Below are positions 37,946 to 47,398 of a stretch of 49,145 nucleotides of DNA, one piece after another. A model generated the notes under the pieces. It searched no databases, was not told the origin of the DNA, and saw only the letters and a list, made by a program, of their open reading frames with translations. The translations under genes and the position numbers were made by a program. Location of the stretch: contig JAIUMY010000012.1 in NCBI GenBank assembly GCA_022565335.1, forward strand, positions 1 through 49,145. Direction: 5' to 3'. This stretch comes from Opitutales bacterium. GTDB lineage: Bacteria; Verrucomicrobiota; Verrucomicrobiia; Opitutales; T3Sed10-336. Positions within the stretch are counted from its first letter, which is position 1. Every line of letters begins with the position of its first letter.

Positions 37946-39343
37946 ATGAATCGGGTATATATCAAGACCTATGGATGCCAAATGAATGAGCGCGACTCGG
38001 AAGCCGTGGCGTCCATGCTGCGCGAGAAGGGGTATACCATTTTGGACCGGGAGGAAGAGGCGGATGTTATCTTGTTGAACACCTGCAGCGTGCGGGACCA
38101 AGCCGAGCAAAAGGCTATCGGCAAAATGGGCTATCTGGCCAAGCGGAAGCGGGAAAACCCCAACCTCATTATTGGCTTTATGGGTTGCATGGCCCAAAAT
38201 CGCGGAGCCACGCTCTTGGACCAATTGCCGGATGTGGACCTTATCGTCGGCACTCAGCGCTATCACCACGTTCCGGAGTATCTGGAAAAACTACAATCCC
38301 AACGTGACGAGGGGATTCCCAAACCCTCCTCGATTGTCGATTTGGAGGAAGAGGAAGGGTCCCAAAACGAAATCAAAGAGCATTTGGAAGGTAGCCGGAA
38401 GGTTTCCGCTTTCGTCTCCATCATGCAGGGCTGCAATATGGCCTGCCGTTTCTGTATCGTTCCCAAGACCCGGGGCAGCGAGCGCTCCCGCCCGATTCCC
38501 CAAATCGTTCGGGAAGTGGAGGAATTGGCCGCCCGGGGAACCCGGGAAGTGACTCTTTTGGGACAGATCGTGACCAGCTATGGCCAAGGGGTGATTCCGC
38601 GCAAGGACGGAAAGGGCGCCTTTGTGCAACTTCTCGAGGAAATTGAGCAAATTGAGGGTATCGACCGTATTCGTTTTACCTCGCCGCACCCGCGCGGATT
38701 TCGCCAGGACCTGGCCGACGCCTTTCGCCGCCTCAACAAATTGTGTGAATGCGTGCATCTGCCCCTGCAATCCGGGTCCAATCGGATCCTCAAGGCCATG
38801 AACCGTCCGTATTCGCGGGAAAAATACCTGGATATCGTGGCCAGTCTGCGGCGCAGTGTTCCGGACATGTATTTTTCCACCGACATCATTGTCGGCTTCC
38901 CGGGGGAGACCGAGGAGGACTTTCAGGAAACCTGCGATCTTTTTCAGGAAGTCAGCTACGATATGGCGTACATCTTCAAATATAGCCCGCGCAGTGGCAC
39001 TCCGGCGGCCGAAATGGAAGGGGATTTGCCCGACGAGGTCAAAGAAGAGCGAAACCAACGGCTGTTGCAGTTGTTGCACGAAAATTCGCTGCGCCGAAAC
39101 CAGTCTCTGGTAGGTAGCGTGCAAGAGGTTCTCGTGGAAGGGCCCAGCCGAAAAGGCGATGCCCTCATGGGGCGTACCCGGGGCAATCGGGTGGTCCATT
39201 TCCCCGGCCAGGATCGCCTCATCGGGACCTTGTTGCCGGTTCGGGTGGATCGGGCTACGGTGAGCGCGTTGTACGGGGAACCGGTGATTTCCGAAAGCGC
39301 GGTAGCGCCGGAGGAGGTTCTCTCCTCAACCAGCGCCAGATAA
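37946..39343 (+). CDS. miaB: tRNA-2-methylthio-N6-dimethylallyladenosine synthase
   Basis: VYIKTYGCQMNERDSEAVASML, LLNTCSVRDQAEQKAIGKMG, radical SAM MQGCNMACRFCIVPKTRGSERSRP, STDIIVGFPGETEEDF, FKYSPRSGTPAAEM. Confidence 0.93.
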   Translation: MNRVYIKTYGCQMNERDSEAVASMLREKGYTILDREEEADVILLNTCSVRDQAEQKAIGKMGYLAKRKRENPNLIIGFMGCMAQNRGATLLDQLPDVDLIVGTQRYHHVPEYLEKLQSQRDEGIPKPSSIVDLEEEEGSQNEIKEHLEGSRKVSAFVSIMQGCNMACRFCIVPKTRGSERSRPIPQIVREVEELAARGTREVTLLGQIVTSYGQGVIPRKDGKGAFVQLLEEIEQIEGIDRIRFTSPHPRGFRQDLADAFRRLNKLCECVHLPLQSGSNRILKAMNRPYSREKYLDIVASLRRSVPDMYFSTDIIVGFPGETEEDFQETCDLFQEVSYDMAYIFKYSPRSGTPAAEMEGDLPDEVKEERNQRLLQLLHENSLRRNQSLVGSVQEVLVEGPSRKGDALMGRTRGNRVVHFPGQDRLIGTLLPVRVDRATVSALYGEPVISESAVAPEEVLSSTSAR

Positions 39344-39367
39344 CTCACAAACTCTCCTCCTGCGCTT

Positions 39368-39904
39368 ATGTCCTTAACGTTGGCTACCACTTTTCTCGGG
39401 TTTTTGTTTCTCCTTGCCGGAGCCTTTCTGGTTTCGGGGCACGAACAGGTGCGCTATTGGACCCGAATTTTCCCCCGCTCGGAAACCGCCTCCTGGGTGC
39501 TTATGACGATTGCCGGAGGCTGGTTTCTTTGGCATGTGTGGCATTTGGGGGAAGCCGACTTCGGTCAGTTCCGGGGGATTTTATTTTTAGTCTTTGCCGC
39601 CCTTGCCGTGTTGAGTTGTCTGTATGCCAAAGATTTTCTCTCCGTTCGGGCGGCCTGTATCCTTTTCCTGCTTCTGGCCAATGTTTTTCTGGGGGCCGCC
39701 TTCATGCAGGAGCCTCTCAGCCGCTTGTTTATGGTAACCCCGGTTTACCTGGGGATCATTCTGGCTCTTTATCTCACCCTGTCCCCCTTTCGCTTGCGGG
39801 ATTTCTTTGAGTGGATTTGGCAGGAGCCCTTCCGTTTTCGCCTGACCGGAGGATTGTTTCTCGGCTACGGCCTGTTCCTTTTTGTTCTACCTCTGAGCTA
39901 TTGA
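39368..39904 (+). CDS. Multi-TM membrane protein, unknown function
   Basis: ORF of 178 aa with about six hydrophobic segments, packed between miaB and gmk. Confidence 0.7.
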   Translation: MSLTLATTFLGFLFLLAGAFLVSGHEQVRYWTRIFPRSETASWVLMTIAGGWFLWHVWHLGEADFGQFRGILFLVFAALAVLSCLYAKDFLSVRAACILFLLLANVFLGAAFMQEPLSRLFMVTPVYLGIILALYLTLSPFRLRDFFEWIWQEPFRFRLTGGLFLGYGLFLFVLPLSY

Positions 39905-39911
39905 TTGATTT

Positions 39912-40571
39912 ATGAGTATCGTGAAATCTTCCTCGGCCGAAGAAGGTGTGGTCCTGACCCGCAAAACCGAAGGCTTGTTGTTTATTGTGAGTGGACCTGC
40001 CGGAAGCGGAAAAACCACTCTTTGCGACCGTCTTCTGGCCGATAACCCTGAAGTGGCCCGCATTGTCACCGCCACCAGTCGGCCTCCCCGGGAAGGAGAG
40101 ATCGATGGTAAGGATTATTACTTTTTTTCCGAGGATGGCTTTCGCGAGCGCATCGAAAATGGTGAGTTCTTCGAGTGGGCCCGGGTCCATAACCATTATT
40201 ATGGATGCTTGCGCCGTGAAGTCCGCGGAAAGATTCAGGAAAACCAAGACCTTCTCTTAAATATCGATGTGCAGGGCGCGACGACCTTTCGGAAGGAAGT
40301 CCGGGCGGATGATCTTCTTCGCGGCAAATTGGTTACCGTTTTCGTTTGTCCCCCTTCGACGGCGGAAATTCGCCGTCGGCTAGAAGACCGGGCTCAGGAC
40401 GAGCAAGCCGAAATACAACGGCGTTTGAAGAACGCCGAAGAAGAGATCCGCCAATGGCGCTATTACGACTACTGTCTTTTGTCCGGAACCCGGGAGGAGG
40501 ATTATCAAAATTTCCGTTCCATCTTCAACGCCGAGAAAATGCGCAACCGGCAGAAAGTCAATCCCACCTGA
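39912..40571 (+). CDS. gmk: Guanylate kinase
   Basis: LLFIVSGPAGSGKTTLCDRLL, TATSRPPREGEIDGKDYYFFSEDGFRERIENGEFFEWARVHNHYYG, LLLNIDVQGA. Confidence 0.96.
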   Translation: MSIVKSSSAEEGVVLTRKTEGLLFIVSGPAGSGKTTLCDRLLADNPEVARIVTATSRPPREGEIDGKDYYFFSEDGFRERIENGEFFEWARVHNHYYGCLRREVRGKIQENQDLLLNIDVQGATTFRKEVRADDLLRGKLVTVFVCPPSTAEIRRRLEDRAQDEQAEIQRRLKNAEEEIRQWRYYDYCLLSGTREEDYQNFRSIFNAEKMRNRQKVNPT

Positions 40572-40632
40572 GCCGAGTTCTCCGGCTCGCCAGGAATTCG
40601 TTTACTCAGTTAACCAAAAACCTTTTATCATT

Positions 40633-42012
40633 ATGGCTACAATCGCCTTTATTCAACATCGCCTGGGGCGTACCGACGGGGTTTCCCTGGAGGTCGACAA
40701 ATGGCGGCTGATTCTTGAACGCCTGGGGCATAAAGTTCTCTACCTGGCGGGTAATGAGGATGCTCCGGACGGATATTTTATCCCCGAACTCTACCCCCTC
40801 GACCCCACCACCAACCGGATTCTCCACAATGCCACCCGGGAATTAAAGGATTATCCCAACGGGAAGGCCCTCATGGACGAGGTCACGGCCCATGCGGCGA
40901 AGATCAAACCGCGCATCGTGGAGTTCTTACAAAAGGAAAACATCGATCTTGTTTTTCCCAACAACCTGGTTTCCGTAGGGTACAATTTGCCGGGAATGAA
41001 AGCCTTGGTGGAGGCCTTGGAGGAAACGGGCGTGAAAGCGGTTTGCCACAATCACGATTTCTGGTGGGAAGACAGCGGGGAAGTCTATCCAACTTGCCCC
41101 GAAGTGATCGAATTTTATGAAAAATATGCCCCACCGGTAGCTCCGCAAATCAGTCATTGTGTGATCAATCGCATCGGGCAGCGGGAATTGAAAGCCCGCA
41201 AAGGCGTTGATTCCCGCGTGGTGCCCAACGTTTTCGATTTTCAACAACCCAGCTGGGAAGCCGATGAGTACAACGCCGATTTCCGTGAAGCCATTGGACT
41301 CGGTCCCCATGATTTGTTTTTCCTCCAAGCCACCCGGGTTCTCGACCGCAAGGGCATCGAGCTGGCTATTGAGGTGATTGCCGAATTGCAAAAACCGGAA
41401 AATCGCCACCGTCTGGAGGCCTGTCCTCTTTATGATGGGCGAACTTTTGGCCCCGGGGAGCAGATCGTTTTGGTTTGCGCCGGGTATGTTGAGGTGATCG
41501 GTTTGAGTGGCAGTTATGCCGCCAGCCTCCAGGCCAAAGCTGATGAATTGGGCGTTAAAATCATCTGGTGTGCGGATCAGGTCAAGCATAGCCGGGGGAA
41601 AGAGGATGGGCGGAAGATTTATTCCCTCTGGGACTCTTATGTGGCCGCCGATTTTGTCACCTATCCGAGTTATTGGGAGGGTTGGGGGAACCAGTTGATC
41701 GAGGCCGTTTACGCCAAAAAGCCCGTTCTTCTCTTTGAATATCCGGTCTATGTCACCGACTTGCGGGAGGCCGGATTCGAGGTCGTTTCGCTGGGAACGG
41801 AGTTGGGCCCGCGGGATGACCGCGATTTGGTAACCGTTCCCGGGGAACGTGTTCGCGCGGCCACCGATCAAGTCATCACCTACCTCCAGGAGCCAAATCT
41901 GCGCAAGACTGCGGTGGAAAAGAATTTTCAATCCGCCGCCGAACGCTATTCCTACGAGGCATTGGAGACCATTATCCGCGAGATCCTGCACGAAAACGGC
42001 ATCAAGTCCTGA
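40633..42012 (+). CDS. GT4-like glycosyltransferase, possibly mannosylglucosylglycerate synthase-like
   Basis: IAFIQHRLGRTDGVSLEVDKWRLILERLGHKVLYLAG; VVPNVFDFQQPSW; FLQATRVLDRKGIELAIEVIAEL; YPSYWEGWGNQLIEAVYAKKPVLLFEYPVY. Confidence 0.8.
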   Translation: MATIAFIQHRLGRTDGVSLEVDKWRLILERLGHKVLYLAGNEDAPDGYFIPELYPLDPTTNRILHNATRELKDYPNGKALMDEVTAHAAKIKPRIVEFLQKENIDLVFPNNLVSVGYNLPGMKALVEALEETGVKAVCHNHDFWWEDSGEVYPTCPEVIEFYEKYAPPVAPQISHCVINRIGQRELKARKGVDSRVVPNVFDFQQPSWEADEYNADFREAIGLGPHDLFFLQATRVLDRKGIELAIEVIAELQKPENRHRLEACPLYDGRTFGPGEQIVLVCAGYVEVIGLSGSYAASLQAKADELGVKIIWCADQVKHSRGKEDGRKIYSLWDSYVAADFVTYPSYWEGWGNQLIEAVYAKKPVLLFEYPVYVTDLREAGFEVVSLGTELGPRDDRDLVTVPGERVRAATDQVITYLQEPNLRKTAVEKNFQSAAERYSYEALETIIREILHENGIKS

Positions 42013-42040
42013 ACCTTTTTTCGGTCGCCCAAGGGATGTC

Positions 42041-42170
42041 TTGGTAGGGCTCGCGTTTGCGCGATGCCGTCGCGGAGGGATTGGGCGAGGGCACTTCCCA
42101 AGGAAACGCCTTGTCCAGCGGCCTGCGGAAGCCTTTGGCAAGAGTGCAGGGTCTCCACAGGCGGCCCTGC
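42041..42170 (+). repeat. ~130-bp structured intergenic repeat, copy 1
   Basis: Core AGGGCTCGCGTTTGCGCGATGCCGTCGCGG (42046-42075) and GGTCTCCAC segment align with the inverted copy at ~48860-48990. Confidence 0.8.
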
Positions 42171-42216
42171 ACAAGGGGAGCCCCCCACAGGAACGATGGT
42201 AGAGCCCGCGTTTTCC

Positions 42217-42900
42217 TCAGAGCTCTCCCAACTTTTTCTCCTTGTAGCCAATCCGGTGAAAGGGGTTGACCACACTGGTCACGATATTCCGGGAATGGCC
42301 GCCGATTCTTTTCAAGTAGCGGGCATAAAGGGAAACCGCAGTGGCCGTCGGGGCCTCGAGGTCCGGGGCTTTCCCTTCAATGATATGGCGAATGATATCC
42401 TCGCATTCCTTTGATAAGGAATCTTTGTACCAATGCATCACGTCCCGCGCCAAATCGATGTCATGGTGTTGAAAAGCCTTTACGGTGGAGGAAAAAATAT
42501 CCGTGGTCTTCTTCTCGACGGTAGTCAGGCGTTCCTCCAAAGACCCGGCATCAAGACGGGCCGTATGGTACTGCGCCAAATCATAGATGTTTTTGGCGTA
42601 GTCGCCGATTCGTTCGATATCAATAATGATGCTCACCAGAACCAGGCCGGACTGCAGGTCCGAGGCCCCGCTTACGGTTAAATGGGTCAGGACCTTTTGT
42701 CGGACCTCCCGCTCGAATCGGTTGATCTCCTTGTCCTTTTGCAATACATCGATATCGAAGCCTCCTTGCTCATGTTCCCGCAGGGAATGGACCGAGGCTT
42801 GGTACATTTCCAAGTCCAGGCGTAGCATTCGGTGGGATTCATCAAGAGCCTGGGTTAGAAGGTTATCGCGTTGAAAGTATTGGAGAAAATTACGCCACAT
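42217..42900 (-). CDS. PhoU-domain protein
   Basis: VLVSIIIDIERIGDYAKNIYDLAQ and VSLYARYLKRIGGHSRNIVTSVVNPFHRI; directly downstream of the Na/Pi symporter. Confidence 0.85.
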   Translation of the reverse strand: MWRNFLQYFQRDNLLTQALDESHRMLRLDLEMYQASVHSLREHEQGGFDIDVLQKDKEINRFEREVRQKVLTHLTVSGASDLQSGLVLVSIIIDIERIGDYAKNIYDLAQYHTARLDAGSLEERLTTVEKKTTDIFSSTVKAFQHHDIDLARDVMHWYKDSLSKECEDIIRHIIEGKAPDLEAPTATAVSLYARYLKRIGGHSRNIVTSVVNPFHRIGYKEKKLGEL

Positions 42901-42927
42901 AGTTGATATTGGATGAGGGGTTGGAAG

Positions 42928-44067
42928 CTAGGGGAGGAGTAGAATCCCCAGGAAGGGGATGATAAAATATATTCCCGCGACCACCGCAAAGGGAAACCAT
43001 CTTTTGTGAAAAGCGGTATTTCCGCAGAATTCGGCAATCCGCATCGGAATACGGCGCAAGGGAGGAATGGACCAGATAACGACAATCCCGGTGACATTAA
43101 AGAGTAAATGACTGAAGGCCGCGACAATGGCCACACTGTTGCCGGTCGCCAGGGCCGCCAGCATCGCCGTCATGGTGGTGCCCATGTTCGAGCCGAGACA
43201 GTAGGGATAGACCTGTGCCAGCCGCAAAATTCCGGCGGCCGCCAACGGGACGACCAGCGCCGTGGGGACCGAACTGGTCTGCACCGCGAAGGTAAAGAAA
43301 AGCCCGAAAAACATCGCCCGCCGCCAGTTGCGGAAAAGGTGCTTGTCGAAAAAGGCTTCGAGCTTGTGCAGCACCAGACTCCGCAGCAATTTTACAATGC
43401 ACAGCAGCATGCCATAGGTAAGGACAATGGTCAGAACGAGCAGCAAAATAGGCTGTCCCTGAACAATCCAGGCAAGGAAGTCGATGGTCGGCTCGGTGGC
43501 CGCTTTGAGCGGATTGCTCAAACGCATTCCGCCCACCCCTTCAAAAAGGTCGCCACAAAGCTTGGCGGTATGCCGAAGGTACCCCGTGGCCAACTCCAGC
43601 GGGAAAAGAACGAGTGCGGCGCAGAGATTGAAAGAGGAATGTACCGTGGATGCGGAAAAAGCCCGGCGTAGCTCTTCGGGTCGGCTGGCATGGCCGAGGG
43701 ACACCAACATGCTGGTGATCGAAGTTCCGATGTTTGCCCCCATGATCATAAAGACCGCCCCCTCCAACGACAAGGCGCCCCCGGCAACCATCCCGACTAT
43801 AATGGACGTTGACGTGGAGGAGCTTTGAACCAAAGAGGTCGCCAGGATGCCAATGAAAAGCGCCGTTAACGGATTGCTGGTAGCGGTCAATACCCGGTCG
43901 GCAAAGTCTTTTCCGAAAAGCTTGAACGCCTCGCCCATTCCGCCGACGCCAACGACGAACAGGTAGAGACATAGGAAGATCGAGGCAACCTTCAGCAGAA
44001 ACAGAACTCTATGGCGATTCATGGCAAAGCGTTTGTCGCGGGTTGTGCCGTTGCTCGACAAAGGCAT
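42928..44067 (-). CDS. Na/Pi cotransporter family protein
   Basis: ATSLVQSSSTSTSIIVGMVAGGALSLEGAVFMIMGANIGTSITSML and QTSSVPTALVVPLAAAGILRLAQVYPYCLGSNMGTTMTAMLAAL duplicated QSSS/QTSS motifs. Confidence 0.93.
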   Translation of the reverse strand: MPLSSNGTTRDKRFAMNRHRVLFLLKVASIFLCLYLFVVGVGGMGEAFKLFGKDFADRVLTATSNPLTALFIGILATSLVQSSSTSTSIIVGMVAGGALSLEGAVFMIMGANIGTSITSMLVSLGHASRPEELRRAFSASTVHSSFNLCAALVLFPLELATGYLRHTAKLCGDLFEGVGGMRLSNPLKAATEPTIDFLAWIVQGQPILLLVLTIVLTYGMLLCIVKLLRSLVLHKLEAFFDKHLFRNWRRAMFFGLFFTFAVQTSSVPTALVVPLAAAGILRLAQVYPYCLGSNMGTTMTAMLAALATGNSVAIVAAFSHLLFNVTGIVVIWSIPPLRRIPMRIAEFCGNTAFHKRWFPFAVVAGIYFIIPFLGILLLP

Positions 44068-44161
44068 TTCCCCAGGAGGTCCTGATGGGACCGCATGACT
44101 TCTGTTTCAGCATCATTACAGATCCAGTAAGAACAAGTGACGAAATTGTGGCAAGGATGTA

Positions 44162-44196
44162 ACGCATGCGTAAATGCGTAAAATATTGCAATGCGT
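44162..44196. promoter_or_regulatory. Candidate operator cluster: ACGCATGCGT palindrome plus three ATGCGT motifs
   Basis: ACGCATGCGT 44162-44171; ATGCGT at 44166, 44175 and 44191, in a divergent intergenic region. Confidence 0.35.
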
Positions 44197-44245
44197 GGCC
44201 CTTTATTGTTCGCAAAAAAATAAAAAATAAGGGATACTTTTGGAT

Positions 44246-44267
44246 TTCTGTGGGTCATACCACAGAA
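44246..44267 (+). promoter_or_regulatory. Leader hairpin upstream of HlyD/ABC operon
   Basis: TTCTGTGG-GTCATA-CCACAGAA followed by pyrimidine/T-rich tract (~44273-44295). Confidence 0.4.
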
Positions 44268-44341
44268 CACATACTTCTTTTTTGTTTTTCTTTTCCCCCT
44301 GGGCTTTCCGCGAATTGGATGTTTCAGGGGGTTTTTCGGTA

Positions 44342-45469
44342 ATGAATGATTTGACTAATGCAGAGAGCGTCATCGCCCTTACGGGCGGCAAAAAATTCCA
44401 CTGGGGACGGTGGCTTTTTGCGTTTTTGGGTCTGGTTGTTTTCCTCTTGGGGATTTTTTTCCTTCGCTCGGAGTTTTCGGTTCCGGGGGATGGAGTCGTG
44501 ATGGCGGAAGAGGAATGGGAAATCCAATCGCCCCTCGATGCCTGGGTGACCAGTGTTCAGGTGACGGAAGGCGGGAAGGTTTTTCAAGGGCAGCTTTTAT
44601 GGCAAATGCGCGATGACGACCTACAGGAGGAGCGACTGCGGCTTGAGGAACAGAAGGAGCAATTGAAGGCGGAGAAAATGGCCGCGCAATTGGCCCTCCG
44701 ACAAGTCGGCCAAACGCCCGATTTTCTTGATTTGCAAACCTCGTCGGAGAAGTTGGCGGTTCTTGAGGAGATCATTGCCAAGCGGGAGAATCTCTTGGTG
44801 CGGTACTCGGAACTGGAGGCTCGGCAGGCGATTTCCGCTTTGCAAGTCCGGCAGGAGGAACTGGCTCTGCTGCGCGATCAAATGGAGCAAATGGACTGGA
44901 CCTACCTAAGTGAGTTACTTGAAGAGGGCTTCCTTTCCCTGGCGAGGGAAAATTACCAACACCGAATTGTCGGGATCACCCAGCAATTGGCGCTCCTGGA
45001 AAAGAGAAAAGAACTTCTGCAAAGGCAGATCGAAGAGCGTAAAATTCGTAGTCCGGCGGATGGTTTTATCAGCAATGTACAGGTTCGCCACCCTTATCAG
45101 GCGGTGTCCCGTGGACAAACCCTGGGCCACGTCATCAATCCTGACCGTCCGAAACTGGTCCGTGCCTATTTGGGGCAGAGGAATATCGACCTCATAACGC
45201 CGGGCACCCCGGTGCGGATGAATTCCGCGGTCTTTGATTCCCCCTTGGAGGGCTATGTGTATGGGACTGTACAACGGGTAGGCCGGGAAGCCCATCGCGA
45301 GGAAACGGCGGCCCGGGGCGAGCGGGTCTTTGAAATCGATATTGAGGTGGGAAAGAGCCCGTACCCGCTGGTGTATGGATCGGGTCTGGAGGTCGAGGTA
45401 ATTCTCGGCAGCCGTAACCTCTGGCAGGTCATGACTGGTCACCGTACCGAAATCCGCGGCCTCGAATAA
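44342..45469 (+). CDS. HlyD-family membrane fusion/periplasmic adaptor protein
   Basis: N-terminal TM; EWEIQSPLDAWVTSVQVTEGGKVFQGQLLWQM; coiled coil; KIRSPADGFISNVQVRHPYQAVSRGQTLGHVINPD. Start ATG 44342. Confidence 0.88.
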   Translation: MNDLTNAESVIALTGGKKFHWGRWLFAFLGLVVFLLGIFFLRSEFSVPGDGVVMAEEEWEIQSPLDAWVTSVQVTEGGKVFQGQLLWQMRDDDLQEERLRLEEQKEQLKAEKMAAQLALRQVGQTPDFLDLQTSSEKLAVLEEIIAKRENLLVRYSELEARQAISALQVRQEELALLRDQMEQMDWTYLSELLEEGFLSLARENYQHRIVGITQQLALLEKRKELLQRQIEERKIRSPADGFISNVQVRHPYQAVSRGQTLGHVINPDRPKLVRAYLGQRNIDLITPGTPVRMNSAVFDSPLEGYVYGTVQRVGREAHREETAARGERVFEIDIEVGKSPYPLVYGSGLEVEVILGSRNLWQVMTGHRTEIRGLE

Positions 45470-45518
45470 ACCCTTTTTCTGTTTCCGGGGCGAGGCCTTC
45501 CGGAAACTTCTTTGCGTA

Positions 45519-47267
45519 ATGTGTACATCGAAACAAAACAACCACGAACAATTCACTTCCGACACCCTTTTTCAATTTGTGTGGAGTTATCGCCGCGCCC
45601 TCATGCCGGGACTGTTTTTGGCCTTGGCCCGAACCATCGTGATCGCGCCTTTTCCCTTTTTCTTTCAGGTCATCATCGATGAGCATGTCAAGAGTGCCAA
45701 TGTCGCCGGGATTATCAGCATCAGTTTGATGTTCATCGGGCTTCTTTTTCTGCACTGGGTGTTCACCGTCGAGGGTGCCGGAGCCATCGCCCGGGTGGTG
45801 GCGAGGATGATTCTGGAATTGCGTTCCCGCATTTTCCACAAGCTTCAGTTTCTGCATTTCGGGTATTTGGACAGGCAGAAAGCGGGACGACTGTTGTCCA
45901 AATACGCCTTTGATACCCAGAATGTGGAGCAAGTGATCATGCCCATGCTGAACCAGTTGCTGCCGAACATTCTCTACAGTCTTTCCATTATCATCCTTCT
46001 GACTTTTCTGAACTGGCAACTATCGCTCATTATTTTGGCTATCGTACCTCTTTACTATTTCAGTCGCCGGTTTTTCTTTATGCGTATCCAAGTCAAGAAT
46101 CGGGCCATGAGGGAGGCCCGGGAACGACTGACCGGTACCGCGAGCGAATACATATCCGCTCTTCGCCTGGTGCGGGGGTATGGACAGGAACGCAACGCCA
46201 TCGGCACCATCGAGGAAACCAGCCTGGACTACGCCCGCTCCCGCACCGATCAGATTGCGATCAATAACAGCTTTGGTGCGTTTGCCACCGTGGCAACCCA
46301 GGCGCTCTCCCTCTTGGTGGTGGCTGGTGGAGCCTACATGGTGATTTACGGACACCTGACTCTCGGAACCCTTTTCGCCTTTATGGCGGGACTGCCGATC
46401 ATCCTCATGCCGGTGCAGCTGTTTCTGAATTTCAGTCAGCAATACTTCGTCGGGAAAGAGGCCTTTTATTCCCTGCGCGAACTCTTGACCAGTCAGTATG
46501 TGGAGGATTGGAAAGGGGTCCGCAAACCCAACCCTTTTGAGGGCCGGATCACCTTTGAGAATGTATCCTTTGCTTATGACAAGACCAGCGATCCCGCTAT
46601 CCGTGAAGTAAATCTCGATATCGGCGCGGGCGAGCATGTCGCGTTGGTGGGTCCCTCCGGCTCCGGAAAAAGTACCATCGCCAATTTGGTCCTCGGCCTG
46701 TATGGAGCCAAATCAGGACAGATCCTGATCGATGGTATTCCCCAGCGGGATATCAACATGCGTTGGCTCCGCCGTCATTGCGCCATCGTCATGCAGGAAA
46801 GCCTCATGCTGTCGGGCTCTATTTTCGACAATATCCGCTTTGCCCGTTTCGGTGCCACGCGGGAGGAAGTCGAAGAGGCGGCTCGTCTCGCCAATGCCGA
46901 TGAATTTATCAAAAAACTGCCCGAACAATATGAGACTGAAGTCGGCGAACGCGGTACCATGCTTTCCGGAGGGCAGCGGCAACGCCTCTCCATTGCCCGG
47001 GCGATTTTGCGGGATCCGCGAATCTTAATTTTGGACGAAGCCACTTCGGCTCTCGACTATGAGAGTGAACGGCTGATTCAGGATGCGCTCGACAATCTTT
47101 CCCGGGGCCGGACGGTTATCACCATTGCCCATCGGCTCAGCACCGTGAAAAAGGCCGACCGCATCATTGTCATGTCCTCCGGCCAAATCCTGGAACAAGG
47201 CAGCTACGATGATCTCTCTCATGCTCAGGGGTATTTCCAGCACCTCCTGCAAAGCCAAGGCAATTGA
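45519..47267 (+). CDS. ABC transporter, fused TM and ATPase (MsbA/exporter type)
   Basis: Walker A GPSGSGKST, signature LSGGQRQRLSIARA, Walker B ILILDEATSALD, TIAHRLSTV; no N-terminal C39 peptidase domain. Confidence 0.95.
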   Translation: MCTSKQNNHEQFTSDTLFQFVWSYRRALMPGLFLALARTIVIAPFPFFFQVIIDEHVKSANVAGIISISLMFIGLLFLHWVFTVEGAGAIARVVARMILELRSRIFHKLQFLHFGYLDRQKAGRLLSKYAFDTQNVEQVIMPMLNQLLPNILYSLSIIILLTFLNWQLSLIILAIVPLYYFSRRFFFMRIQVKNRAMREARERLTGTASEYISALRLVRGYGQERNAIGTIEETSLDYARSRTDQIAINNSFGAFATVATQALSLLVVAGGAYMVIYGHLTLGTLFAFMAGLPIILMPVQLFLNFSQQYFVGKEAFYSLRELLTSQYVEDWKGVRKPNPFEGRITFENVSFAYDKTSDPAIREVNLDIGAGEHVALVGPSGSGKSTIANLVLGLYGAKSGQILIDGIPQRDINMRWLRRHCAIVMQESLMLSGSIFDNIRFARFGATREEVEEAARLANADEFIKKLPEQYETEVGERGTMLSGGQRQRLSIARAILRDPRILILDEATSALDYESERLIQDALDNLSRGRTVITIAHRLSTVKKADRIIVMSSGQILEQGSYDDLSHAQGYFQHLLQSQGN

Positions 47268-47288
47268 GCCTGTTCCCTTCCTTCCCAT

Positions 47289-47339
47289 GGTGGGGTAACC
47301 ATTCTTGCTCCGCAGAGGAACAAGTTCCACCTGCCCACC
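47289..47339. repeat. Interrupted inverted repeat between convergent genes
   Basis: GGTGGG...CTTGCTCC-GCAGA-GGAACAAG...CCCACC. Confidence 0.5.
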
Positions 47340-47398
47340 GAAAGGACGTCGGGTTTCGCTCCTGCGGGGGGGCTTCCGAGAAAGAGAAAATCTTCTGC

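Noticed and set aside
40927-42174. 415-aa minus-strand ORF over the glycosyltransferase
   Set aside because: Antisense shadow; the forward GT4-like protein has clear motifs.
42064-42414. Short ORFs through the intergenic repeat (MPSRRDWAR...; similar AMPSRR in 48820-49089 minus)
   Set aside because: Similarity between the two translations is explained by the structured DNA repeat; indels shift the frame and no protein features are seen.
44162-44196. ATGCGT repeats as a CRISPR or tandem array
   Set aside because: Units are only 6 nt, irregularly spaced and three in number; an operator cluster is a better fit.
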